Notes: generated by a model not told the origin, from the sequence alone. Shown: positions 7,561 to 16,779, numbered from the stretch's first letter. The stretch: DNA of 40,621 bases from Mariniphaga sediminis (GCF_003573545.1 NZ_QWET01000030.1:1-40621); one strand, 5' to 3'. Translations and numbers: made by a program.

Positions 7561-8421
7561 TTACTCAACGGGCTCCGGATGTACCGTGGAAACAAATCCA
7601 AACTCTTTCATAATAATATTTTCTACCTTGGTACAGATTTCATGTGCTTCTTCAAGAGACATCTGCGGAGGTAACTTTATATGGCAACTCAATTCGGTGT
7701 GATCGCCATAATTATGAATATGAATGTGGTGCAGGTGCAGCGGGCGTTTAAATTCATTTTGGGTAGATTTTTGAATGGAAAGCAGAAGCTCTTCCGAAGG
7801 GCTTTCCCCGAGCAGTGATTTTATTTCCGAAGACAGAATCTGATAACTAGCCCAGCCAATCATTACAGCTACCACAAAACTCAACACAGCATCGGTCCAC
7901 CAAAAATTATTCCCCAGGGCAATACCCACCAAAATAACTACCGACGAAAGTGAGTCGGTCCGGTGATGCCAGCCATCGGCTTTCAATATAGAAGAGCCTG
8001 TCTTTTTTGCCGCCCAGAACGCATATTGCGCCATAACCTCTTTACTGAGAATTGAAAAAATGGTTACTCCCCACGCAATGGCTCCAAAGTTGGTTTGTTC
8101 GTGCGCACTAAATTTTTGGACAGCTGACACCGCAAAATCAAAGGCAACAATGGCAAGCAGCACACCGATTATAACAGAAGCAATATGTTCGGCGCGTCCG
8201 TGCCCGAAAGGATGATCATCGTCAGCCGGTTTGCGTGAAATTTTACCACCAATCAGAACGATCACAGAAGAAACAGAGTCGGAAAGGGTATGCCAGGCAT
8301 CTGCAATCAATGCCAGTGAGCCGGTCATAATTCCAGCCCAATATTTCAGTCCAAACAGGAGAATGTTCCCGAATATTGAAAGCCATCCCTCACGGGCAAT
8401 ATATTTGCTTTTTTCCGGCAT
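7561..8421 (-). CDS. cation diffusion facilitator (CDF) metal exporter (286 aa)
   Basis: Inner-membrane proton-coupled exporter of divalent metal. Six membrane segments fill residues 12-205. Metal site A is visible as Asp41/His44/Asp48 in segment 2 (DAWHTLSD) and the matching DGWHHRTD in segment 5; a His-x3-Asp arrangement favours Zn2+ over Mn2+. The cytosolic loop ADDDHPFGHGRAE resembles the YiiP loop. The C-terminal cytoplasmic domain (about 208-286) is His-rich (HLHHIHIHNYGDH), as expected for the metal-sensing ferredoxin-like domain. It is a single gene with a -7 element ending 5 nt before the ATG. Metal specificity is inferred. Confidence 0.92.
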   Translation of the reverse strand: MPEKSKYIAREGWLSIFGNILLFGLKYWAGIMTGSLALIADAWHTLSDSVSSVIVLIGGKISRKPADDDHPFGHGRAEHIASVIIGVLLAIVAFDFAVSAVQKFSAHEQTNFGAIAWGVTIFSILSKEVMAQYAFWAAKKTGSSILKADGWHHRTDSLSSVVILVGIALGNNFWWTDAVLSFVVAVMIGWASYQILSSEIKSLLGESPSEELLLSIQKSTQNEFKRPLHLHHIHIHNYGDHTELSCHIKLPPQMSLEEAHEICTKVENIIMKEFGFVSTVHPEPVE

Positions 8422-8426
8422 CGCTA

Positions 8427-8434
8427 CAAAAATA
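8427..8434 (-). promoter_or_regulatory. -7 element of the CDF gene, predicted near-leaderless
   Basis: TATTTTTG on the minus strand matches TAnnTTTG and stops five bases before the ATG at 8421. The -33 region is weak. If used, the message has essentially no leader, as predicted for both kinase operons. Confidence 0.4.
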
Positions 8435-8652
8435 ATATTTCCGGCAATTATACAGTGGGTTTTATCTCAATGACTATCACAATTTTACTACAAAGAACAC
8501 CAAGCATTTAATTATTAATACTATGCGCATCTCTGTTGTTAAGAATGTGCAATTTACATGTTCCTGACCCGCCTGAATAAATACCCACTGTTCAAAATTT
8601 CCACAGCACGCAGAGTATTCTGGCACAACATCCTACAGAAACAGAACACCTC

Positions 8653-9345
8653 CTATTTCATTTTTTCAGACACCTTCCTCAAAATGTCTTTTAACACAGG
8701 TATGTTTTCCATTTTTGAAAAAAGGCTGTTTTTACCGTAATGCAATAAAATATTGCGGATGTAAATGAACAAACCAAGACTATGAGCGGCAAACAAAACA
8801 GGGTCGAGGCGGTAAATGGCATACGTAAAAATCATGAGCGACCCAACAGTGCTGATAATCCAAAACCCTAATGGCAGGAAGGAATCATTTCGCTTTTCCG
8901 AATAAATCCACTGGTAAACAAACCGGAAAGTAAAGATAATTTGTCCGGCAGAGCCCCAAATCATTAGCATTGCGGAAACATCCTTGTTTTTGAGGATGGA
9001 ATTAAAATTATACGTGTTGCCAAACAGGAGCCAGCCAACATAAAATAGTGGGATTACAATGGCCAGAATACGTGTCGCCAGGTGCATTTTATGCCAGGCC
9101 TTTTTCAATTGCAGGTTGCGAATGTATATGCAATAAACAATAAACTGCCCCAGTACGATGGCAAAGTCATTACGAAGTATTCCATAGGTGAGCATCAGGA
9201 TGGAGGCCGCCAGGCTGATTTGCCAGTAAACAACCGGAGAAATAACCGTCCCTTCTTTTTCAGACAAAAACCACTGGGCAATGTTCCGGGCAAAAAAAAG
9301 AACCTGCGATAAAAAGCCTAATGCATAGATAAGTAAATCACTCAT
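8653..9345 (-). CDS. membrane protein with two lipid-A-biosynthesis N-terminal (LAB_N) domains (230 aa)
   Basis: Integral membrane protein built of two similar halves, residues about 10-78 and 131-199. Each half has a Q-x5-R-x3-QW-x-SEK pattern (Gln14, Arg20, Gln24-Trp25; Gln135, Arg141, Gln145-Trp146), then hydrophobic helices, and ends in IYIRN. This matches the LAB_N domain known from the N-terminus of some lipid A disaccharide synthases, here standing alone and duplicated. The biochemical role of LAB_N is unknown. It starts 3 nt after the rnc stop codon and is therefore the last gene of acpP-fabF-rnc. That neighbourhood suits a lipid-envelope role, but this is inference. Confidence 0.8.
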   Translation of the reverse strand: MSDLLIYALGFLSQVLFFARNIAQWFLSEKEGTVISPVVYWQISLAASILMLTYGILRNDFAIVLGQFIVYCIYIRNLQLKKAWHKMHLATRILAIVIPLFYVGWLLFGNTYNFNSILKNKDVSAMLMIWGSAGQIIFTFRFVYQWIYSEKRNDSFLPLGFWIISTVGSLMIFTYAIYRLDPVLFAAHSLGLFIYIRNILLHYGKNSLFSKMENIPVLKDILRKVSEKMK

Positions 9346-9348
9346 TTG

Positions 9349-10080
9349 TTAACTTTCTAACTTCTTCAGCGTTTCCCTGGCAGCATTTTGCTGTGCTTCT
9401 TTTTTGGAAGTACCAACACCCTTGCCCATCTCCTTGTTATCTACCTGGACCTTTGCCACAAACCGGGGTTGTTTTGATTTGTCCTTTGCCGGTTCCTCGA
9501 TTGTTTCAAACCGAATATCTTTTTTGTTTTTTTGACTCCATTCTATCAACTGACTTTTGAAATTAGTGTCTTTCTGTTCAATTTCACTTAGGTTTACAAA
9601 CTGCGAAAGAATCTTTTTCGTGACAAAATATTTGGTTGTCTGGTAATCTGTATCCAAATAAATGGCACCTATCAGTGCTTCGAGCGCATCACCGTATATG
9701 TGGCTTTTGTCAATATTTTTAGTAGTGTTTGAATCGATAAAAACATTCAAACCCATATCAAAAGTCAGTCGGGTCAAAAAAGGACGATTCACCAGTTTTG
9801 AACGGTTCTTCGTAAGAAATCCTTCATCCTGCTGGGGAAAACGATTATAAAGGAACTCAGCAATTATGGCCCCCAGAATGGCATCGCCTAAAAATTCGAG
9901 CCGTTCGTTGTTTACAAGATTTCCCTGCGAATCGTAAACCGATGCTGATTTATGAATAAATGCCAGGTCGTACAATTTCAGGTTTGCAGGGTAAAAACCA
10001 AGTAAATCTTTCAAAAACAAATAAAACTCCTTTCGAGGCGACGAAAAGAGTTTTATTCGTTGTGCTATTCTTCTCACCAC
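9349..10080 (-). CDS. rnc: ribonuclease III (243 aa)
   Basis: Double-strand-specific endoribonuclease for rRNA and mRNA processing. The signature NERLEFLGDA supplies Glu59, Glu62 and Asp66, and GDALEALIGAIYLD supplies Asp131 and Glu134, so all Mg2+-binding residues are present. The double-stranded RNA-binding domain fills about 168-243 and ends with KKEAQQNAARETLKKL. The reading frame has no ATG before residue 108, so translation must start at one of two adjacent GTG codons at 10075-10080, only a few bases after the fabF stop. The gap to the LAB_N gene is 3 nt. Confidence 0.96.
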   Translation of the reverse strand: MVRRIAQRIKLFSSPRKEFYLFLKDLLGFYPANLKLYDLAFIHKSASVYDSQGNLVNNERLEFLGDAILGAIIAEFLYNRFPQQDEGFLTKNRSKLVNRPFLTRLTFDMGLNVFIDSNTTKNIDKSHIYGDALEALIGAIYLDTDYQTTKYFVTKKILSQFVNLSEIEQKDTNFKSQLIEWSQKNKKDIRFETIEEPAKDKSKQPRFVAKVQVDNKEMGKGVGTSKKEAQQNAARETLKKLES

Positions 10081-10085
10081 AAATC

Positions 10086-11327
10086 CTAAAGTTTTTTGAA
10101 AACCAGGGTTGCATTGTGCCCGCCAAAACCAAAAGTATTGCTGATTGCAATATTTACATTCTTCTGTTTGGCCACATTGAATGTAAAGTCGAGCCTGTTG
10201 TCAATTTCGGGATCGTCTGTGAAGTGGTTTATTGTAGGCGGAATTAAACTATTTTTAATTGCCAGAACACTGGCCAGTCCTTCCACTGCGCCTGCAGCCC
10301 CTAATAAATGGCCTGTCATTGATTTGGTTGAACTGATACTTAATTTATAAGCATGTTCTCCAAACATTTTAATGATAGCTTTGGGCTCTGCAATATCACC
10401 CAGTGGAGTGGAAGTTCCGTGAACGTTGATGTAATCTACATCCTCCGGCTTTAACCCAGCGTCTTCAATGGCCCATTTCATTACTAATTCGGCTCCCCTT
10501 CCTTCCGGGTCAGGCGCTGTCATATGAAATGCATCAGATGACATGCCCCCGCCTACTATTTCAGCATAAATATGGGCCCCTCTTTTTTTGGCGCTTTCAT
10601 ATTCTTCCAATATGAAGGCCGCTGATCCTTCACCAATGACAAAACCATCGCGGTCCTTATCAAAGGGCCTTGAGGCAGTTTTCGGATCATCGTTCCGCGT
10701 CGAAATAGCACGCATGGAGTTAAACCCGGCCACTCCGGCTTCGTTTACTGCAGCTTCAGATCCGCCTGTAATCATGAGTTCAGCTCTTCCAAGCCGAATC
10801 ATATTGAAGGCTTCAATGATTGCATGTGAAGCGGAAGCACAAGCAGTAACTGTTGTAAAATTTGGTCCTCTAAACCGATACCTAATAGAGATAAGTCCAC
10901 CCGCCATATTGGCGATCATCTTTGGGATAAAAAACGGTGAAAAGCGTGGATTATCTTCCCTGAAACTCCTGGTTTCCTCAAAAAAAGTTTGAAGTCCACC
11001 TATTCCGGCTCCCCAAATTACGCCAGCCCTGTCATGATCAATTCGCTCCATATCGAGTCCCGAATCAGTCATAGCCTGAGTTGCAGTTGCCAGCGCATAA
11101 TGGGTATACAAGTCGTATTTCCGCGCTTCCTTGCGCTCCATGTATTGCTCCACATCAAAATTTTTGACTTCGCAGGCAAACTGAGTTTTATACTTCGAAG
11201 CATCAAACTTCGAAATGGGTGTGGCACCGCTAACCCCCTTTTGAAGGTTATCCCAATACTCGTTAACTGAATTCCCTAAAGGGTTAACGGTACCCACTCC
11301 GGTAATTACTACCCGTTTTAATTCCAT
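10086..11327 (-). CDS. fabF: 3-oxoacyl-[ACP] synthase II (413 aa)
   Basis: Condensing enzyme of fatty-acid elongation, cytoplasmic. From ATG 11327 (MELKRVVITGVG) the length and numbering match FabF exactly. The nucleophile is Cys163 (TVTACASASHA), with His303 (NVHGTSTPLGD) and His340 (KSMTGHLLGAAG) completing the Cys-His-His triad. An in-frame extension to 11441 would overlap acpP and has no homology to the family, so I reject it. The gene lies 16 nt after acpP, which supplies its substrate carrier, and is followed by rnc. Confidence 0.97.
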   Translation of the reverse strand: MELKRVVITGVGTVNPLGNSVNEYWDNLQKGVSGATPISKFDASKYKTQFACEVKNFDVEQYMERKEARKYDLYTHYALATATQAMTDSGLDMERIDHDRAGVIWGAGIGGLQTFFEETRSFREDNPRFSPFFIPKMIANMAGGLISIRYRFRGPNFTTVTACASASHAIIEAFNMIRLGRAELMITGGSEAAVNEAGVAGFNSMRAISTRNDDPKTASRPFDKDRDGFVIGEGSAAFILEEYESAKKRGAHIYAEIVGGGMSSDAFHMTAPDPEGRGAELVMKWAIEDAGLKPEDVDYINVHGTSTPLGDIAEPKAIIKMFGEHAYKLSISSTKSMTGHLLGAAGAVEGLASVLAIKNSLIPPTINHFTDDPEIDNRLDFTFNVAKQKNVNIAISNTFGFGGHNATLVFKKL

Positions 11328-11343
11328 AAATGAATTTTCTGGT

Positions 11344-11580
11344 TTACTTAACAGCCTCTTCGATGTGTGCAATAGCCTCACCCACTGTCGAAATTTTTTC
11401 AGCCTGATCGTCCGGTATTGCCAAATCGAATTCTTTTTCAAATTCCATAATCAGCTCTACTGTATCAAGTGAATCGGCTCCCAGGTCATTAGTGAATGAT
11501 GCTTCGTTGGTAACTTCACTTTCGTCAACCCCCAATTTATCAACGATAATTGCTTTAACTTTTGCTGCAACGTCAGACAT
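11344..11580 (-). CDS. acpP: acyl carrier protein (78 aa)
   Basis: Small acidic carrier of fatty acyl chains. The phosphopantetheine attachment site is Ser37 in [12 protein letters not shown]. Length and helix pattern are standard. It is first in acpP-fabF-rnc-LAB_N. Its GADSL loop and acidic helix II ([10 protein letters not shown]) are the usual partner-docking surface. Divergent purN is upstream. Confidence 0.98.
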   Translation of the reverse strand: MSDVAAKVKAIIVDKLGVDESEVTNEASFTNDLGADSLDTVELIMEFEKEFDLAIPDDQAEKISTVGEAIAHIEEAVK

Positions 11581-11631
11581 AATTCTAAAATTTTAGTTAA
11601 TACTAATTTGAGTTTTTTAAATAATTCGCTG

Positions 11632-11663
11632 CAAAGTAATACATTTACCATTTATATTTCAAA
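11632..11663 (-). promoter_or_regulatory. promoter candidate for acpP-fabF-rnc-LAB_N
   Basis: On the minus strand TTTG (+ 11660-11663), a 20-nt spacer and TTACTTTG (+ 11632-11639). The -7 element misses one consensus base. The leader would be about 45 nt. Confidence 0.45.
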
Positions 11664-11716
11664 GAAAAAATATAAAAAAGATGATTCATGCCAGATATCT
11701 TAATCAAGTAATAATC

Positions 11717-11724
11717 TAAATTTG
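11717..11724 (+). promoter_or_regulatory. -7 element candidate for purN
   Basis: TAAATTTG is a full TAnnTTTG match 42 nt before the purN ATG. No TTTG is found at the right distance upstream, so support is only partial. Confidence 0.35.
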
Positions 11725-11766
11725 AACTAATTATTCAAATGTTCCAATGCCTAAAATCAAAATAAA

Positions 11767-12342
11767 ATGAATGTTAAGAAAATAGCAGTGTTTGCCTCCG
11801 GTTCAGGCACTAATGCTCAAAATATTATCCGTTATTTTTCTGGTAGCAGGGATATTAAAGTGGACTCGTTGTGGAGTAATAAACCTGATGCCTACGCGCT
11901 GACACGGGCAGCCGCACTGGGAATCGACACCTTTGTATTTAGCCGGAAACAGTTTTATGAAACAAGCGAAGTGATTGATAAACTGAATGAGCGGGGCATT
12001 GATCTGATTGTTTTGGCCGGATTCCTTTGGCTCGTTCCCGAAAATCTGATCGATACCTTCACCATTATCAATATCCATCCGGCGCTTCTTCCGAATTATG
12101 GTGGAAAAGGGATGTACGGAATGAAGGTACACCGGTCAGTAGTAGAAAACAAGGAGGCCGAAACGGGTATTTCCATTCATTTTGTGAACCGGGTTTACGA
12201 TGACGGAGAGGTAATTTTTCAGGCAAAATGCCCGGTTTTATCCAACGATTCACCTGAAGATGTAGCTCAAAAAGTACATCAGCTGGAATATAAATATTTC
12301 CCGACGGTGATTGAGCAGCTACTTCTCGAAAAAATAAAATGA
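11767..12342 (+). CDS. purN: phosphoribosylglycinamide formyltransferase (191 aa)
   Basis: Transfers a formyl group from 10-formyltetrahydrofolate to GAR in purine synthesis. Present are the phosphate-binding FASGSGTNAQN at the N-terminus, the catalytic Asn102 and His104 in INIHPALLPNYGGKGMYG, and the Asp pair in VYDDGEVIF (145-146). Length is normal. It is divergent from acpP, a pairing common in Bacteroidota. The 173 nt to the next gene contain a GTTAA box and the next promoter. Confidence 0.96.
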   Translation: MNVKKIAVFASGSGTNAQNIIRYFSGSRDIKVDSLWSNKPDAYALTRAAALGIDTFVFSRKQFYETSEVIDKLNERGIDLIVLAGFLWLVPENLIDTFTIINIHPALLPNYGGKGMYGMKVHRSVVENKEAETGISIHFVNRVYDDGEVIFQAKCPVLSNDSPEDVAQKVHQLEYKYFPTVIEQLLLEKIK

Positions 12343-12459
12343 TACAAAGCGTCATATTTTTTTATTTTTGAATAGGCAGTTGTAAGCTGCGTGAGTTTGG
12401 CCCATTCAGGAAATACACCTCACATCAGGGTTAATAATGATTACAATACAGGCTTCTGT

Positions 12460-12476
12460 GTTAAATAATGTTAAGG
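12460..12476 (+). promoter_or_regulatory. GTTAA direct-repeat box upstream of the RprXY-like operon
   Basis: GTTAAATAATGTTAAGG: two GTTAA copies 10 nt apart, with a third at 12430, three helical turns upstream. It matches the box at 4969-4985 (GTTAAAATGAGTTAAGG) at 13 of 17 positions. It lies 28 nt before the -7 element. A response-regulator site is the likeliest reading. Confidence 0.5.
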
Positions 12477-12480
12477 CGAT

Positions 12481-12511
12481 TTTCGCCGGCTTTTCTTTAA
12501 AATTATCTTTG
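12481..12511 (+). promoter_or_regulatory. promoter of the RprXY-like operon, predicted leaderless
   Basis: TTTC (12481-12484, a one-base variant of TTTG), 19-nt spacer, TATCTTTG (12504-12511, full consensus). Four bases (CCGT) separate it from the ATG at 12516, the same geometry as at the first kinase operon. Confidence 0.55.
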
Positions 12512-12515
12512 CCGT

Positions 12516-14105
12516 ATGAGCAGAAAAATGTTGTTGACATTAATCGTTTTAATGGCATTGGTGCTTTCGGGTTTAATTCTGATCCAAACCAATCTTATCA
12601 AAACCGCATCCGACATCCGCGAAGAGCAATTCGATCAGATGGTAAAAGGTGCGCTGAAAAGAGTGGTGGATCAACTGGAACTTCATGAGCAGCGCATTGC
12701 CCGTGAAAGCGCCCGCATTGCCCGTGAAAGTGCCCGAATTGGCCGGTTAAAGGGATTGAACAATACCCCTGGAAACCCAAATGTTTTTCCGCGTCAGGGG
12801 TCCGGCCCCATATCCGGAAGCTTCCGTTTCCATTATTCAGAACGTAATATTTTTGGGAATTTTGAGGAAAACTTTCAAATAATTATTACCGACTCTACCC
12901 ATTCAGAACAGGGACAGGAATTGCCAAACCAGCCCAATGATGCTACATCATTCGAGCAACTCCATGAATTCAACCTTGATCTTGAACGCCGGCGAGAAGA
13001 ATGGCTGAAGGATATGAGCTGGCGGAATTACAAAATTTCACTGGAAGACAGGATATTGAACGAACGGATAGATTCAGTCTTCCTGACAGATGCCATTGCT
13101 TCTGTTTTCGGAGAATCTGGAATTGACCTTGAGTATAAATATGCCGTAAGGAGTTCCAACCAGGGCCAGGATCGCTTTATTATGGGAAGCCCCGGGTACA
13201 ACCCTTCACGGAAAAAGGAATATCCCAGCCTGCTGTTCCCTTACGATTTTGACGGACAGCAACCCAATTACCTTTATGTCTATTTCCCAAAACGATCAGG
13301 TTATTTACTCCGTACTACCGGATTTACAATTATTCCGACCATTATCCTCACCGGTTTACTGATTGCAATATTCATTTATACTATTATGGTAATCTTCAGA
13401 CAGAAGAAACTCTCCATGATTAAGAATGATTTTATAAACAATATGACCCATGAACTGAAAACACCGATTTCAACTATTTCTCTGGCCAGCCAAATGCTTG
13501 AAGACGGCAGTGTTTCCAATACCCCAAAAACATTGGAACACATTTCAAGAGTGATTAACGAGGAGAGCAAACGGCTTAGCTTCCAGGTAGAGAAAGTGCT
13601 ACAAATGGCTGTTTTCAATGAAGGTCGACTTAAACTGAAATTCAAGGAATTTGATTTGGATAATACCTTGCAGAGTGTGTTAAATAATTTCGAACTACGG
13701 ATAAAAAATAAAAATGGAGTATTGCATTCTGAATTGAATGCCGGCAAAACAATGATAAAAGGGGATGAAGTACATATAACGAATGTGGTATTTAACCTGC
13801 TTGACAACGCAGTAAAATACAGCAACGGGGCACCCGAAGTTACTGTTACAAGCGAAAACAAAGGAGGCGATGTTATTATTTCGGTTCGCGATAACGGCAT
13901 CGGCATTTCCAAAGAACACCACACACAGATTTTCGACCGCTTTTACCGTGTCCCCACCGGCAATGTACACAATGTCAAAGGATTCGGATTAGGACTTAGC
14001 TATGTAAAAAAAATTGTGGAACTCCACAATGGAAAAATTAAAGTAGACAGCGCTGTAAATAAGGGCACAAAGTTTAGTATATTGTTACCCAAAATAAAAA
14101 AATAA
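12516..14105 (+). CDS. rprX: membrane sensor histidine kinase, RprX-like (529 aa)
   Basis: Inner-membrane sensor of a two-component pair. Membrane segments lie at about 5-26 and 271-294. The periplasmic part begins with a charged helix that includes a 7-residue tandem repeat (RIARESA, about 60-76) and is probably coiled coil. The HisKA motif INNMTHELKTP carries His312. ATPase motifs include NVVFNLLDNAVKY, RDNGIGI, FDRFYR and GFGLGLSYVK. The adjacent regulator closely resembles Bacteroides RprY, so I use the RprX name with moderate certainty. The 2-nt gap to the regulator implies one operon. Known RprX signals are poorly defined. Confidence 0.88.
   Translation: MSRKMLLTLIVLMALVLSGLILIQTNLIKTASDIREEQFDQMVKGALKRVVDQLELHEQRIARESARIARESARIGRLKGLNNTPGNPNVFPRQGSGPISGSFRFHYSERNIFGNFEENFQIIITDSTHSEQGQELPNQPNDATSFEQLHEFNLDLERRREEWLKDMSWRNYKISLEDRILNERIDSVFLTDAIASVFGESGIDLEYKYAVRSSNQGQDRFIMGSPGYNPSRKKEYPSLLFPYDFDGQQPNYLYVYFPKRSGYLLRTTGFTIIPTIILTGLLIAIFIYTIMVIFRQKKLSMIKNDFINNMTHELKTPISTISLASQMLEDGSVSNTPKTLEHISRVINEESKRLSFQVEKVLQMAVFNEGRLKLKFKEFDLDNTLQSVLNNFELRIKNKNGVLHSELNAGKTMIKGDEVHITNVVFNLLDNAVKYSNGAPEVTVTSENKGGDVIISVRDNGIGISKEHHTQIFDRFYRVPTGNVHNVKGFGLGLSYVKKIVELHNGKIKVDSAVNKGTKFSILLPKIKK
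12693..12746 (+). repeat. 21-nt in-frame tandem repeat inside the rprX-like gene
   Basis: A 21-nt unit (12693-12713) repeats at 12714-12734 with one change, followed by a diverged partial third copy to 12746. It encodes heptads RIARESA-RIARESA-RIGRLKG. Copy number can change without a frameshift and would lengthen or shorten the periplasmic helix by two turns per unit. Confidence 0.85.
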
Positions 14106-14107
14106 TC

Positions 14108-14797
14108 ATGGAACAAAAAACAAAACTGCTTCTGGCAGAAGACGACGAAAATCTGGGATTGCTGCTTAAAGAATACCTGGTCGCCAAGGGTTTTGAAGCT
14201 GACCTTTATCCTGATGGTGAAGCTGCCTACAAAGGCTTCATGAAAGAACACTACGACATTTGCATTCTCGACATTATGATGCCGAAAAAAGACGGATTCT
14301 CCCTGGCAAAAGACATCAGGGTGGTTAATACCGATATTCCAATAATTTTCCTCACAGCCAAAAACCTGAAAGATGATGTAATTGAAGGGTTTAAAATGGG
14401 GGCGGATGACTACATCACAAAACCCTTTAGCATGGAGGAACTGATATTCAGAATTGAAGCCATTCTGCGGAGGACATCTCAGGAATCGCAAGCTGCCTCT
14501 GAACCTGTTTTTACACTGGGGAAATACACATTTGATACGCGAAAACAGACATTAACAGACTCGGAACAGACTGTAAAACTCACTACTAAAGAATCCGACC
14601 TGTTAAAGCTGCTGTGCCAAAATGCCAATAAAGTTTTAGAGCGAAATTATGCGCTGAAGTCGATCTGGATTGACGACAATTATTTTAACGCCAGAAGCAT
14701 GGATGTTTACATCACCAAATTACGCAAACATTTAAAAGACGAACCTTCTGTTGAAATTATCAATGTTCACGGAAAGGGGTATAAACTGATTGTGTGA
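14108..14797 (+). CDS. rprY: OmpR-family response regulator, RprY-like (229 aa)
   Basis: Transcription regulator partner of the kinase upstream. The receiver has Glu11-Asp12-Asp13, phospho-acceptor Asp55 (ILDIMMPKKDG), LTAK and Lys105 (ITKPFSMEEL). The C-terminal winged helix includes LTTKESDLLKLLCQN and RSMDVYITKLRKHL. The receiver sequence, especially EDDENLGLLLKEYL and MMPKKDGF, is as I remember for Bacteroides RprY. The upstream GTTAA box is a plausible autoregulatory site. A GC-rich hairpin without a T-run lies between it and lepA. Confidence 0.88.
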   Translation: MEQKTKLLLAEDDENLGLLLKEYLVAKGFEADLYPDGEAAYKGFMKEHYDICILDIMMPKKDGFSLAKDIRVVNTDIPIIFLTAKNLKDDVIEGFKMGADDYITKPFSMEELIFRIEAILRRTSQESQAASEPVFTLGKYTFDTRKQTLTDSEQTVKLTTKESDLLKLLCQNANKVLERNYALKSIWIDDNYFNARSMDVYITKLRKHLKDEPSVEIINVHGKGYKLIV

Positions 14798-14815
14798 ACC
14801 TGCAAATCATCGGAA

Positions 14816-14836
14816 GCCGGACCTTAAAAGTCCGGC
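14816..14836. other. GC-rich hairpin between convergent genes
   Basis: GCCGGAC and GTCCGGC form a perfect 7-bp stem with a 7-nt loop between the rprY stop and the lepA stop. No T-run follows on either strand, so it may be a weak or Rho-assisted terminator. Confidence 0.45.
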
Positions 14837-14840
14837 ATAC

Positions 14841-16628
14841 TTAATCAAGCTTTAAAACGGCCAAAAAGGCTTTTTGAGGCACTTCCACATTACCCACCTG
14901 TTTCATACGCTTTTTCCCTTTTTTCTGCTTTTCCAGCAGTTTTCGTTTTCGGGTAATGTCACCGCCATAACATTTGGCTGTCACATCTTTTCGCACGGCT
15001 TTTACAGTTTCGCGGGCAATAATTTTCGATCCGATGGCCGCCTGAATGGCAATATCGAACTGTTGACGAGGGATCAGTTCTTTCAGTTTTTCACACATAC
15101 GCCGCCCAAAAGGGTAAGCGTTATCGAAGTGGGTGAGCGTAGAAAGAGCATCCACCATCTCTCCATTCAGTAAAATGTCGAGCCGCACCAGTTTGGCCGG
15201 CTTGTACCCACTTACATGATAATCAAACGATGCATAACCCCGGGAAATACTTTTCAGTTTGTCGTAGAAATCGAACACTATTTCACCAAGCGGTAAGTTG
15301 AAAACCAGTTCCGCACGTTCGGCAGTCAGGTAACTTTGGTTAACCAGCGCTCCCCTCTTTTCGAGACAGAGGTTCATCACCGGGCCAATAAATTCTGCGG
15401 CTGTAATAATACTGGCCCTGATGTATGGCTCTTCAATTTCATTGACCAAGGTAGAATTAGGCATTCCGGAAGGGTTATATACCCGCTGGGTGCTTCCATC
15501 GGTCAAATGAGCAAGATACGAAACGTTTGGAACTGTGGTAATTACATTCATATCATATTCACGTTCCAGTCGTTCCTGGATAATTTCCATGTGCAATAAT
15601 CCCAGGAAGCCACAACGAAAGCCGAATCCCAGAGCAGCAGATGATTCAGGTTCGAATGTCAGCGATGCATCATTCAACTGTAATTTGTCCATCGCATTAC
15701 GCAAGTCTTCGTAATCATCAGCATCCACCGGATAAATTCCGGCAAAAACCATGGGTTTCACCTCCTCGAAACCTGAAATAGCCTTGTCGCATGGCCGGTC
15801 TACATGGGTTATTGTATCGCCCACTTTAACCTCTTTCGCGGTTTTAATCCCCGAGATAATGTAGCCTACATCTCCCGCCGACAAAACGTCGCGTGGTACC
15901 ATCCCGAGTTTCAAAACACCAATTTCATCTGCATCATATTGTTTTCGGGTCGCAACAAACTTCACCAAATCCTTTTTCCTGATTTGACCATTTACAATTT
16001 TGAAGTAAGCAATTACCCCCCGGAAAGAATTAAATACCGAATCAAAAATAAGTGCCTGTAGCGGAGCTTCAGGGTCGCCTAAGGGAGACGGCACTTTTTC
16101 TACAATCCGCTCCAGAATGGTTTCTACACCCATTCCGGTTTTTCCACTGGCGTGAATGATATCTTCCCGATCACAGCCAATTAAATCGATAATCTGGTCT
16201 TCCACCACTTCAGGTATCGCATTGGGTAGGTCCATTTTATTGAGTACCGGGATGATTTCCAAATCGTGTTCCAGAGCCAGATAAAGATTGGAAATAGTTT
16301 GGGCCTGAATGCCCTGCGTGGCATCAATGATTAAAAGAGCTCCTTCGCAGGCGGCAATCGACCGGGAAACTTCATACGAAAAATCAACATGCCCGGGCGT
16401 ATCAATCAGGTTAAGCTTGTATGCCTGGCCATTGAGCTCATAATCCATTTGAATAGCATGACTTTTTATCGTAATGCCTCTTTCCTGCTCCAGGTCCATA
16501 CTGTCGAGCACCTGATCCCGCATCTCCCGTTCCCCAACTGTCTTGGTATGCACCAGCATGCGGTCGGCCAATGTGCTCTTTCCATGATCAATGTGAGCTA
16601 TAATACAAAAATTACGTATGCTATTCAT
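14841..16628 (-). CDS. lepA: elongation factor 4 (LepA) GTPase (595 aa)
   Basis: Ribosome-associated GTPase that remodels stalled or initiating ribosomes. G1 is AHIDHGKST (11-19), the switch region reads RGITIKS, G3 is DTPGHVDF and G4 is NKMDLP. The LepA-specific C-terminus contains [35 protein letters not shown] start at ATG 16628 because a strong Shine-Dalgarno AAGGAG lies 8 nt upstream (+ 16637-16642) and [17 protein letters not shown] is the usual LepA start; an in-frame ATG at 16652 is less likely. Such a site is unusual here, where other genes lack one. Confidence 0.97.
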   Translation of the reverse strand: MNSIRNFCIIAHIDHGKSTLADRMLVHTKTVGEREMRDQVLDSMDLEQERGITIKSHAIQMDYELNGQAYKLNLIDTPGHVDFSYEVSRSIAACEGALLIIDATQGIQAQTISNLYLALEHDLEIIPVLNKMDLPNAIPEVVEDQIIDLIGCDREDIIHASGKTGMGVETILERIVEKVPSPLGDPEAPLQALIFDSVFNSFRGVIAYFKIVNGQIRKKDLVKFVATRKQYDADEIGVLKLGMVPRDVLSAGDVGYIISGIKTAKEVKVGDTITHVDRPCDKAISGFEEVKPMVFAGIYPVDADDYEDLRNAMDKLQLNDASLTFEPESSAALGFGFRCGFLGLLHMEIIQERLEREYDMNVITTVPNVSYLAHLTDGSTQRVYNPSGMPNSTLVNEIEEPYIRASIITAAEFIGPVMNLCLEKRGALVNQSYLTAERAELVFNLPLGEIVFDFYDKLKSISRGYASFDYHVSGYKPAKLVRLDILLNGEMVDALSTLTHFDNAYPFGRRMCEKLKELIPRQQFDIAIQAAIGSKIIARETVKAVRKDVTAKCYGGDITRKRKLLEKQKKGKKRMKQVGNVEVPQKAFLAVLKLD

Positions 16629-16681
16629 AAAATTCTCTCCTTCTAATTGCATATAAATCTATGCCTTCGGCAAATTCACCG

Positions 16682-16689
16682 CAAAGATA
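16682..16689 (-). promoter_or_regulatory. -7 element of lepA
   Basis: TATCTTTG on the minus strand fits TAnnTTTG. The predicted start is near 16677, giving a 48-nt leader that contains the Shine-Dalgarno site. The -33 match is poor. Confidence 0.4.
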
Positions 16690-16779
16690 TTTATTTTTTA
16701 ATATCGAAAATTATGCCTCTTCTTTTTTGCGAATCTCAATTTTAATATAAAAAATCATTCTTTGGCATATTATTTGTTT

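Noticed and set aside
10588-10992. 134-codon plus-strand frame inside fabF
   Set aside because: Antisense shadow of the conserved fabF sequence. The serine/alanine-rich product mirrors the other strand's codon usage.
11328-11441. 38-residue N-terminal extension of FabF
   Set aside because: It overlaps acpP coding sequence and the 16-nt gap. Starting at 11327 gives exact family numbering (Cys163, His303, His340).
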